A stretch of DNA of 5,297 nucleotides from Deltaproteobacteria bacterium (GTDB lineage Bacteria; Desulfobacterota; Syntrophia; Syntrophales; UBA2210), in NCBI GenBank assembly GCA_019313735.1, contig JAFDAR010000069.1, positions 1 to 5,297 on the forward strand. Direction: 5' to 3'. Both the position numbers and the translations under genes were made by a program. Shown piece after piece: positions 1 through 4,287 of the stretch; the stretch's first letter is position 1; each line of letters begins with the position of its first letter. Below the pieces are notes generated by a model. It worked only from the letters and a program-made list of their open reading frames with translations. It was not told the DNA's origin and searched no databases.

Positions 1-19
1 CAAAACCTCTGATAGTCAT
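1..19 (-). CDS. 5' end of an unidentified minus-strand gene, cut by the window edge
   Basis: Read on the minus strand, an AGGAGG Shine-Dalgarno sequence (25-30) stands five bases before an ATG at 19-17. Six codons follow before the window ends (M-T-I-R-G-F). Nothing can be said about the product. The ribosome binding site is close to ideal and a candidate sigma-70 promoter lies about 45 bases further upstream, which supports a real gene start rather than a chance ATG. If true, this gene is transcribed away from everything else in the window, and the following region is its upstream flank. Confidence 0.5.
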
Positions 20-61
20 CTCTGCCTCCTTTTCCCATAAATCAATAAGAAAAACAGACAG

Positions 62-90
62 ATGATGACTAATAACCTATATACTGTCAA
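62..90 (-). promoter_or_regulatory. Candidate sigma-70 promoter for the minus-strand gene
   Basis: On the minus strand a perfect TTGACA (90-85) is followed after 17 bases by CATCAT (67-62), which matches the -10 consensus TATAAT at four of six positions. Transcription would start near base 55 and leave a leader of roughly 35 bases before the ATG at 19. The -35 box and spacing are good and the -10 is mediocre. The box assignments are from inspection only. Confidence 0.4.
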
Positions 91-520
91 CCATCATTTT
101 GTTACGTATAGTTTTATTGAAGTCGCGTTTTTGGGGGAAAGTGTTTGTGTGGCAGATTTCAACCCGTACTGCTCAAGAGTGATCGAAAAAAAAATGATAT
201 GCGCCGGTTATTGATGTCACCTACAACTCCTCAGAATCATTTCAGGAGAAAATCGAGCATTCCCGCTTGAAGTTTTAACAAATGGGGTATTTGAGAAGTT
301 ATGATAATGGCAAGCTGTATAACAAAATATTCAGTGATTTCGGAGTGACGATAGTAAGCAGTTATCATCAATTAAAGAATTTACAGTAAAGTTATGATAG
401 GTGATTCATACACGAAAAGAAGTTCACTGGTTTAAGGTTAAATCGACTGGCACGATATTGAACTTTACCATCGAAAAGTAGGACGCAATATATTCTGTTT
501 CAGAAAAGGTAAGTCAAACG
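62..520 (+). pseudogene. Possible decayed coding region, family not recognised
   Basis: There is no intact gene here, but several short open stretches follow one another on the plus strand in changing frames. The first, from ATG 62 to TGA 212-214, reads as 50 residues of protein-like composition (for example FIEVAFLGESVCVADFNPYC). From about 207 a second frame continues with VIDVTYNSSESFQEKIEH, is broken by TAA at 276-278, then resumes as MGYLRSYDNGKLYNKIFSDF until TAA near 394. A third stretch from 401 contains EVHWFKVKSTGTILNFTIEK before TAG at 479-481. One frameshift near 205 plus single-base nonsense changes would join the first two. This pattern fits a dead gene, but AT-rich noncoding DNA can look similar. 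The piece SYDNGKLYNKIFSDFGV faintly recalls the DNG region of integrase-type transposases; I do not rely on it. Confidence 0.22.
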
Positions 521-555
521 GAGACTTGACCCCTTAACCCCTAACTCCCATTAAT

Positions 556-690
556 ACATGATGGCTTCGTAAGTCCCGACTCATCGGGACTGCGTTGCGC
601 TACATCCTTCGTCACTGCAGCGTACCGTAAGTACGCCTCATTCCTCAGGATTTGTGCGCCTTGACCGGGAGCATCCCGAAGGGATGCAAT
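556..690. repeat. Hairpin-rich dispersed repeat of deltaproteobacterial type
   Basis: This stretch holds three perfect inverted repeats in a row. AGTCCCGA/TCGGGACT (572-579 and 584-591) has a 4-base loop. GCGTAC/GTACGC (620-625 and 631-636) has a 5-base loop. GCATCCC/GGGATGC (671-677 and 681-687) has a 3-base loop. The text around them, including GATGGCTTCGTAAG at the left edge and ATTCCTCAGGATTTG in the middle, resembles an intergenic repeat I associate with many deltaproteobacterial genomes; that recognition is from memory and was not checked. Both ends are approximate: the GC-rich part continues to about 745, and it is unclear whether 690-745 belongs to the same element. A minus-strand open frame runs through it (798-541), but it mirrors the repeat and has no sign of being a gene. 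Confidence 0.5.
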
Positions 691-1010
691 ATAAACGTAA
701 TGTTCCTTACCGGGAAGCGCACCGCCTGGTGGCCGGCGTGCTTCCATTTGAATCTTTTTACTTTTCCATCCAAGTTTGATTTTTTGCGAGTGCAACAATC
801 CATAAATACATACGGGGCTTTTATGTTAACAATACGAGTATATAACCTGTATTAAGCTTGTAATCGTTTAGCAGGAAATTTAGTCCAAGATATGCGTTAA
901 TTCGGCAAACGTGCGGAGGATCTGTTTCGGAATATCTCCAGCGGTATCGATAATCCCTCGTTTACGAAAGCGAACTTACAAAAAACGTGGAAGTGGAAAG
1001 GAGAATAAAA
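691..1010. other. Gene-free spacer before the methyltransferase gene
   Basis: The stretch starts GC-rich (to about 745) and turns AT-rich. It has no complete gene. A 35-codon open stretch on the plus strand runs from 901 to TAA at 1006-1008. It ends inside the ribosome binding site of the next gene and reads RAEDLFRNISSGIDNPSFTK, which is protein-like. It follows directly after a TAA at 898-900 and has no start codon, so it may be the tail of a lost gene. For a promoter I see only weak matches, such as TATAAC at 841-846 without a convincing -35 box. How the methyltransferase gene is transcribed is therefore not visible. Confidence 0.4.
995..1003 (+). promoter_or_regulatory. Strong ribosome binding site that fixes the methyltransferase start
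   Basis: GGAAAGGAG lies seven bases before ATG 1011. The earlier in-frame GTG at 987 lies upstream of this site and has only A-rich sequence before it, so 1011 is the better start. Confidence 0.75.
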
Positions 1011-2213
1011 ATGCAGCGAAACGCCCAATGGGAAAAACGGAGGGAGCAGATAGAGCAAAATTTCCAGTTACTGCATAAGATACTCAACAGGCCCATTTCC
1101 AGATTTGAAAAGACCGTAGTAGATTTCTGCTTTGCTTTATACTTTCAGCTCATCGGGAACCGCATTAAGATAAAGGTAGATCATAATGCGGCGCGGATGG
1201 CCAGGGATATCTTTTGCAAATACTTCCCAGATACGGTCGAAGAGATGCTGAGGGAACTCTTGCGCGATCCCGAGGGATACATCCAGAAGGTTGAAGAATA
1301 TGAATCTGTTTGTCCTCCCCCGATGATTGATTTTGGCACCGAGACGAAAACGTTCAAACTCATCATGAATGATCCCGCCCGGCAGATGGAAGAAACACGT
1401 ACGGAGCTTGCCCTTCTGTCAAGTATTATTTCGTGCAACGGGAATGCGTACTATGCCCTCGATATCGGAACGGGAAATGGCAGGCTTGCGAGGGTAATGG
1501 AAAATTCAATCCGGTGTATCAGCGGTAATCAAAAAGGCTACAGGGTATTCGGTGTTGACTTATCCGAAAAAAATATAGAGGACGCAAATACACTGAACAA
1601 AAAGACGGGGGCATCCATTGTATTTACGAAAGGTGATATGAACAGGCTTTTGTTTCCCTCAGATGTGTTTGCGCTCGTAAACTCGGCATCGGCATCGTAC
1701 CTTAATCCGAAACACAGACGGCCTTTCGATATCGCTGAGATGGCACGGGTTTTGAGCCCAGATTACGGCCGGGCGACCGTAACAAACCCGACCGAGAATT
1801 TTAGCCTGAAAGAATATTCTTACATGATGATGCGCTCAAACCGCAAAACGTACTTAAATCCTATGAACATCGTACAGGTTATGTTTCTCGGTCAGTGTGG
1901 AGCCCAGATCGAAGACTTAATGAAAGCAAGGCCGGAGATGCAGGTTACAACGACAAATGATATGATGAATATGCTGAAAAGGACATTACGAGCAGAGATC
2001 GTCGATGTCGGGAACTGGCCTCTCGAAGGTGGCCCCCCATTGTTCTGGGGATTTACCTTTTCCGTCAACGGTAAAACAAAAGAGTCACTCGGAAGATATA
2101 TTGATGTCAGGGAAAAGCAACGGAAACATGAAGACTGGATTCCATTAGACCGGGTAAAGGCAGTTACTGTAAAGGAATACCCACATACGCCCGCGCTTAG
2201 AATGGTTTCTTAG
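1011..2213 (+). CDS. Class I SAM-dependent methyltransferase with unassigned N-terminal region
   Basis: The 400-residue product is probably cytosolic. Residues about 147-270 form a Rossmann-type methyltransferase core: glycine-rich motif I ALDIGTGNGR (149-158) for binding S-adenosylmethionine, an acidic residue ending strand 2 in VFGVDLS (D183), and GDM (D209) before the strand VFALVNSASASYL (219-231), where motif IV lies. MARVLSPDYGRATVTNP (near 245-260) resembles the MxRVLxPGG step of Methyltransf_11/25 enzymes. The first 145 residues are highly charged and look helical; I do not recognise them, nor the last 130. There is no signal peptide or membrane segment. I chose ATG 1011 because GGAAAGGAG lies seven bases upstream; an in-frame GTG at 987 would add eight residues but has no such site. 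The methyl acceptor is unknown. The gene is followed at once by a palindromic repeat and a selD remnant, so it is probably not part of the selenium operon. Confidence 0.85.
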   Translation: MQRNAQWEKRREQIEQNFQLLHKILNRPISRFEKTVVDFCFALYFQLIGNRIKIKVDHNAARMARDIFCKYFPDTVEEMLRELLRDPEGYIQKVEEYESVCPPPMIDFGTETKTFKLIMNDPARQMEETRTELALLSSIISCNGNAYYALDIGTGNGRLARVMENSIRCISGNQKGYRVFGVDLSEKNIEDANTLNKKTGASIVFTKGDMNRLLFPSDVFALVNSASASYLNPKHRRPFDIAEMARVLSPDYGRATVTNPTENFSLKEYSYMMMRSNRKTYLNPMNIVQVMFLGQCGAQIEDLMKARPEMQVTTTNDMMNMLKRTLRAEIVDVGNWPLEGGPPLFWGFTFSVNGKTKESLGRYIDVREKQRKHEDWIPLDRVKAVTVKEYPHTPALRMVS

Positions 2214-2221
2214 GGTAGATG

Positions 2222-2268
2222 GGGGGTCAAATTTTTATTCTTGACTCAATAATAAAGATTTGACCCCC
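2222..2268. repeat. 47-base near-perfect palindrome (REP or miniature-element type)
   Basis: Two 23-base arms (2222-2244 and 2246-2268) surround a single central C at 2245. They pair at 21 of 23 positions. One of the two exceptions (T2233 with G2257) is still a wobble pair in RNA; the other (C2240 with T2250) is a true mismatch. The outer part is GGGGGTCAAAT on the left and ATTTGACCCCC on the right. It starts eight bases after the methyltransferase stop. No T-tract follows, so it is not a classical intrinsic terminator, although the hairpin could still stop or protect transcripts. Sequences of this TTTGACCCCC kind are, as I recall, dispersed in many bacterial genomes, often near REP-associated transposases; no transposase is visible here. 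Confidence 0.75.
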
Positions 2269-2281
2269 AGTACTCCCCTAT

Positions 2282-2566
2282 TTGTTGACGATCCCCTTAC
2301 CGATATTCTGCGTAACGGGCCAGGAAGTTGTTAGCGAAAGCCTTAGAGGCAGAGATCGAAAGCTTTTTAGCCATGTATATCGGGACTGTCCGGAATGGAT
2401 TGTGGACGTTCTTTCTGACCCTCAAACATCGGGAGGCCTGCTCATTTCCCTGCCCTCAAAAAATGCGGAAGACCTTGTAAAGAAAATGAACGACGGGGGA
2501 ATCGAAGACGCTTCTATAATTGGTGAGGTCGTAACGGAACCAAGGGGAAAGATTCTGATACTTTGA
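2282..2566 (+). pseudogene. selD: SelD (selenophosphate synthetase) C-terminal remnant
   Basis: The open stretch encodes 94 residues, of which about 72 (from codon 2348, RGRDRKLF) match the end of selenide, water dikinase. DPQTSGGLLISLP (codons from 2417) is the hallmark DPQTSGG motif, and IIGEVV near the end is also typical. Intact SelD has about 340-350 residues. Missing here are the N-terminal loop with the catalytic Cys or Sec and Lys, and the ATP-binding aspartates, so the product cannot make selenophosphate from selenide and ATP. The only available start is a TTG at 2282 without a ribosome binding site, and the first 20 or so residues look unrelated to SelD. The remnant ends at its natural stop, 174 bases before yedE, in the order expected for a selD-yedE-yedF cluster. 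A deletion or rearrangement took the front; the 47-base palindrome lies 13 bases upstream of the open stretch. Confidence 0.8.
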
Positions 2567-2582
2567 TATTTGTTCCCCTCTT

Positions 2583-2602
2583 ACGAACGAGCCAATGTTC
2601 GT
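2583..2602 (+). terminator. Weak hairpin after the selD remnant
   Basis: ACGAAC (2583-2588) and GTTCGT (2597-2602) form a perfect 6-base stem with an 8-base loop, followed by TGTATTTCT. The position, 17 bases after the selD stop, fits a terminator. The stem is short and the T-run is interrupted, so this is only a possibility. Confidence 0.22.
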
Positions 2603-2629
2603 TGTATTTCTATCAATAAACCCTATAAT
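2602..2629 (+). promoter_or_regulatory. Candidate sigma-70 promoter of the yedE-tusA operon
   Basis: A perfect -10 box TATAAT (2624-2629) stands 16 bases after TTGTAT (2602-2607), which shares the TTG of the -35 consensus. Transcription would begin near 2636, giving a leader of about 105 bases before ATG 2741. A second possible -35, TTGACT (2657-2662), has only TACATA at 17 bases and is weaker. An own promoter would explain how the operon survives with a broken selD upstream. Confidence 0.42.
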
Positions 2630-2641
2630 CAATCCATTCCT

Positions 2642-2656
2642 ATTCATATTATGAAT
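2642..2656. promoter_or_regulatory. Perfect 15-base palindrome, possible operator upstream of yedE
   Basis: ATTCATA and TATGAAT are exact inverted copies around a central T. The site lies 12 bases after the -10 box at 2624-2629, about where transcription would start, a common place for a repressor to bind. I know no regulator with this exact site. Palindromes of this size in AT-rich DNA also arise by chance. Confidence 0.3.
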
Positions 2657-2740
2657 TTGACTTATAGAAAGAGTCGATTTACATAGCCCGCGTTTAATCA
2701 CTCGAACCGCAGTAATTCACCAGAAAGGAGTATCGGATTT

Positions 2741-3835
2741 ATGAGGTTGAAAAATGTTTTTGCGACTCGGTGGGGGATTATCGGCGTGGGTTTGTTTATC
2801 GGAGTCTTTGCGGCTCTCTTGCAGAAGTGGGGGAATCCCGGAAATATGGGCATCTGTGTGGCCTGTTTTGAAAGGGATATCGCCGGCGCCCTCGGGTTAC
2901 ATCGCGCCGGTGTCGTCCAGTATATACGACCTGAAATTATCGGTTTTGTCATAGGATCGCTCATCGCCGCGTACCTTTTTAAAGAATATCGTCCCCGTCT
3001 CGGTTCCGCTCCCATTGTGCGATTTGTCCTGGGAGTCTTTGCCATGATTGGCGCGCTTGTTTTTCTGGGATGTCCCTGGCGGGCGGCGCTGCGTCTGGCC
3101 GGTGGCGACGGAAATGCCATTCTCGGTTTGCTGGGACTGGTTGGCGGCATCTGGATCGGGACCCTTTTTCTCAGAAAAGGTTACAATCTGGGACGCACCC
3201 AGACTACCCATGCCGCGGCGGGCTGGGTGCTGCCGCTTATAATGCTTGGCCTTCTGGCCCTTCTCATTGTCTTCCCGCAGATTGAAGGTCAAAACAGAAG
3301 CGGCGTTCTTTTCTATAGTTTGAAGGGTCCAGGCGCGATGCACGCGCCCCTTCTCATTTCTCTGGGAGTTGGCCTTGCTATAGGATTTCTGGCACAGCGA
3401 AGTCGGTTTTGCACTATGGGGGCTTTCCGTGATTTTATACTCTTTCGACAGACCCACCTCCTCATGGGATTCATCGCCCTTGTCGCCGCCGCTTTCGTCA
3501 CAAATCTTATCGTCGGACAGTTTCACCCGGGATTTATGGGTCAGCCCATTGCCCATACCATGCATGTTTGGAACTTCGCGGGGATGGTTCTGGCTGGTCT
3601 GGCCTTTGCTCTCGCCGGTGGGTGCCCAGGACGTCAGCTTTTCCTGGCCGGTGAGGGTGACGGGGATGCCGCCGTTTTTGTGATAGGGATGATCGTCGGG
3701 GCCGGTTTCGCCCACAATTTTGGTCTGGCCAGCTCCCCTAAAGGGGTTGGCCCTTACGGCATCGCGGCCGTAATTATTGGTCTGATAGTCTGTCTGTTTA
3801 TTGGATTTACGATGAGAAAAAGGAATAAAGCATGA
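2741..3835 (+). CDS. yedE: YedE-type membrane transporter (selenium metabolism / YeeE-YedE sulfur transporter family)
   Basis: This 364-residue integral inner-membrane protein has about ten hydrophobic segments (roughly 12-27, 62-80, 92-110, 124-144, 160-178, 202-218, 239-258, 277-294, 310-324, 338-356). The N-terminal part NPGNMGICVACFERDIAGAL (32-51) and YIRPEIIGF (61-69) are characteristic of the selenium-associated YedE branch of the Sulf_transp family. The chain shows internal two-fold repetition: GICVACFERD (C39, C42) against RFCTMGAFRD (C224), and LGCPWRAALRLAGGDGN (C111) against GGCPGRQLFLAGEGDGD (C295). In the related thiosulfate importer YeeE, conserved membrane cysteines line the substrate path, so C39, C111, C224 and C295 are the likely functional residues. 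The substrate here (thiosulfate, selenite or another sulfur/selenium species) is not decided by sequence. AGAAAGGAG lies ten bases before ATG 2741. The stop overlaps the next gene (ATGA), so the two are translationally coupled. The length is normal for the family. Confidence 0.9.
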   Translation: MRLKNVFATRWGIIGVGLFIGVFAALLQKWGNPGNMGICVACFERDIAGALGLHRAGVVQYIRPEIIGFVIGSLIAAYLFKEYRPRLGSAPIVRFVLGVFAMIGALVFLGCPWRAALRLAGGDGNAILGLLGLVGGIWIGTLFLRKGYNLGRTQTTHAAAGWVLPLIMLGLLALLIVFPQIEGQNRSGVLFYSLKGPGAMHAPLLISLGVGLAIGFLAQRSRFCTMGAFRDFILFRQTHLLMGFIALVAAAFVTNLIVGQFHPGFMGQPIAHTMHVWNFAGMVLAGLAFALAGGCPGRQLFLAGEGDGDAAVFVIGMIVGAGFAHNFGLASSPKGVGPYGIAAVIIGLIVCLFIGFTMRKRNKA

Positions 3836-4050
3836 ATATAAAAATTGACGCGCGGGGACTTTCCTGCCCGCAACCCGTTTTAATGACGCTGAATGAGATA
3901 AAAGTGGGAAAGACAAGCGAGATCCAGATTCTGGTGGATACGGATACATCAAAGGAAAATGTCTCCCGTGCCGCCATAAGTCAGGGTTGGGAAGTAGCAG
4001 ATGTCAGTGAAGAAAGGAACGAGTACAAGATCACCATAAGAAAAAAGTAG
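3832..4050 (+). CDS. TusA/SirA-family sulfur carrier protein (YedF-like, single domain)
   Basis: The small cytosolic protein has 72 residues. The whole chain is one TusA domain: a first strand IKIDARGLSCPQPVL with the family CPxP motif (C12-P13-Q14-P15), a helix to about residue 25, the strand EIQILVDTD (30-38), a second helix (about 41-52), and the strands WEVADVSEE and YKITIRK. Cys12 is the residue that carries a persulfide (or selenium) in this family. The start overlaps the yedE stop by four bases, and AAAAAGGA ends seven bases before the ATG. In selenium clusters the neighbour of yedE is usually YedF, of about 200 residues, with this domain plus a second DsrE-like one; here the second domain is absent and the frame ends at a normal TAG. 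It probably receives sulfur or selenium brought in by YedE and passes it on. TusA-like partners of YeeE in thiosulfate uptake are the closest analogy. Confidence 0.9.
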   Translation: MNIKIDARGLSCPQPVLMTLNEIKVGKTSEIQILVDTDTSKENVSRAAISQGWEVADVSEERNEYKITIRKK

Positions 4051-4097
4051 AGTGTCATCAACTCATCAAAAAGAAGTATCCTACTTATAACGAACTA

Positions 4098-4117
4098 CCC
4101 CGCCGCAAGCAGCGGGG
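4098..4117. repeat. GC-rich REP-like hairpin
   Basis: CCCCGC (4098-4103) and GCGGGG (4112-4117) pair across CGCAAGCA. The surrounding text from GAACTA (4092) to GGGGGAT (4120) stands out as GC-rich in an AT-rich spacer and resembles short intergenic repeats I have seen in several proteobacterial genomes (from memory, unchecked). It lies 48 bases after the tusA stop. No T-run follows, so it would be an imperfect terminator for the yedE-tusA transcript. Confidence 0.45.
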
Positions 4118-4152
4118 GATTAAACCCTGCTGATTTCGCATCGTACTTCAAG

Positions 4153-4188
4153 TGATTAGAGTAATCAGTGTAATCTGCGAAATCTGTG
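4153..4188. repeat. Four degenerate 9-base tandem units
   Basis: Successive 9-base units read TGATTAGAG, TAATCAGTG, TAATCTGCG and AAATCTGTG, followed by a partial unit GATTAA. The last three agree at seven or more positions with their neighbours; the first is more diverged. They end ten bases before the -35 box of the following promoter. Text of this kind (repeated ...ATCTGCG/ATCTGTG...) occurs between genes in many anaerobe genomes as far as I recall. A role as a regulator array is possible but unsupported. Confidence 0.5.
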
Positions 4189-4198
4189 GATTAAAAAG

Positions 4199-4227
4199 TT
4201 GACATAAGCTCTATTTTCATTAATTAT
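4199..4227 (+). promoter_or_regulatory. Candidate sigma-70 promoter of the acyl-CoA synthetase gene
   Basis: A perfect TTGACA (4199-4204) is followed after 17 bases by AATTAT (4222-4227), four of six matches to TATAAT. Transcription would start near 4234, leaving a leader of about 54 bases before ATG 4288. The region is AT-rich, as expected upstream of a promoter. It separates this gene from the yedE-tusA operon. Confidence 0.5.
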
Positions 4228-4270
4228 GCAGAAAAATGGGGGGTGTTCTTTAATAACAACATTGCATGCA

Positions 4271-4278
4271 AAAGGAGG
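4271..4278 (+). promoter_or_regulatory. Strong ribosome binding site of the acyl-CoA synthetase gene
   Basis: AAAGGAGG sits nine bases before the first of two adjacent ATG codons (4288 and 4291). The spacing favours 4288; from 4291 it would be 12 bases, longer than usual. Confidence 0.7.
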
Positions 4279-4287
4279 AACAGTATT

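Noticed and set aside
541..798. Minus-strand open frame (85 codons) through the hairpin-rich repeat
   Set aside because: Its sequence is explained by the dispersed repeat with three inverted repeats; such frames in repeats are not evidence of a gene.
2222..2268. Intrinsic terminator of the methyltransferase gene
   Set aside because: The hairpin is long but is not followed by a T-run and its outer pairs are symmetric G and C runs; a repeat element fits better, although an effect on transcript ends is not excluded.
2698..3150. Minus-strand open frame (150 codons) opposite the start of yedE
   Set aside because: Product is rich in Pro, Arg and Lys with no recognisable domain; it is the mirror of the GC-rich hydrophobic coding strand.
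2897..3952. Long minus-strand open frame (351 codons) opposite yedE
   Set aside because: It lies antisense to a clear membrane-protein gene, its product is polar and low-complexity without motifs, and it overlaps the tusA start. It is a codon-bias shadow.
2282..4050. In-frame TGA (selenocysteine) codon with a SECIS hairpin in the cluster genes
   Set aside because: yedE and the TusA gene read through without internal TGA, and the part of selD that could carry Sec is missing.
4153..4188. CRISPR array or integron-type array
   Set aside because: Units are 9 bases long, directly adjacent and degenerate, with no spacers.
4051..4287. Riboswitch upstream of the acyl-CoA synthetase
   Set aside because: The leader after the candidate promoter is only about 54 bases and shows no stable stem; the spacer's structure is accounted for by repeats.
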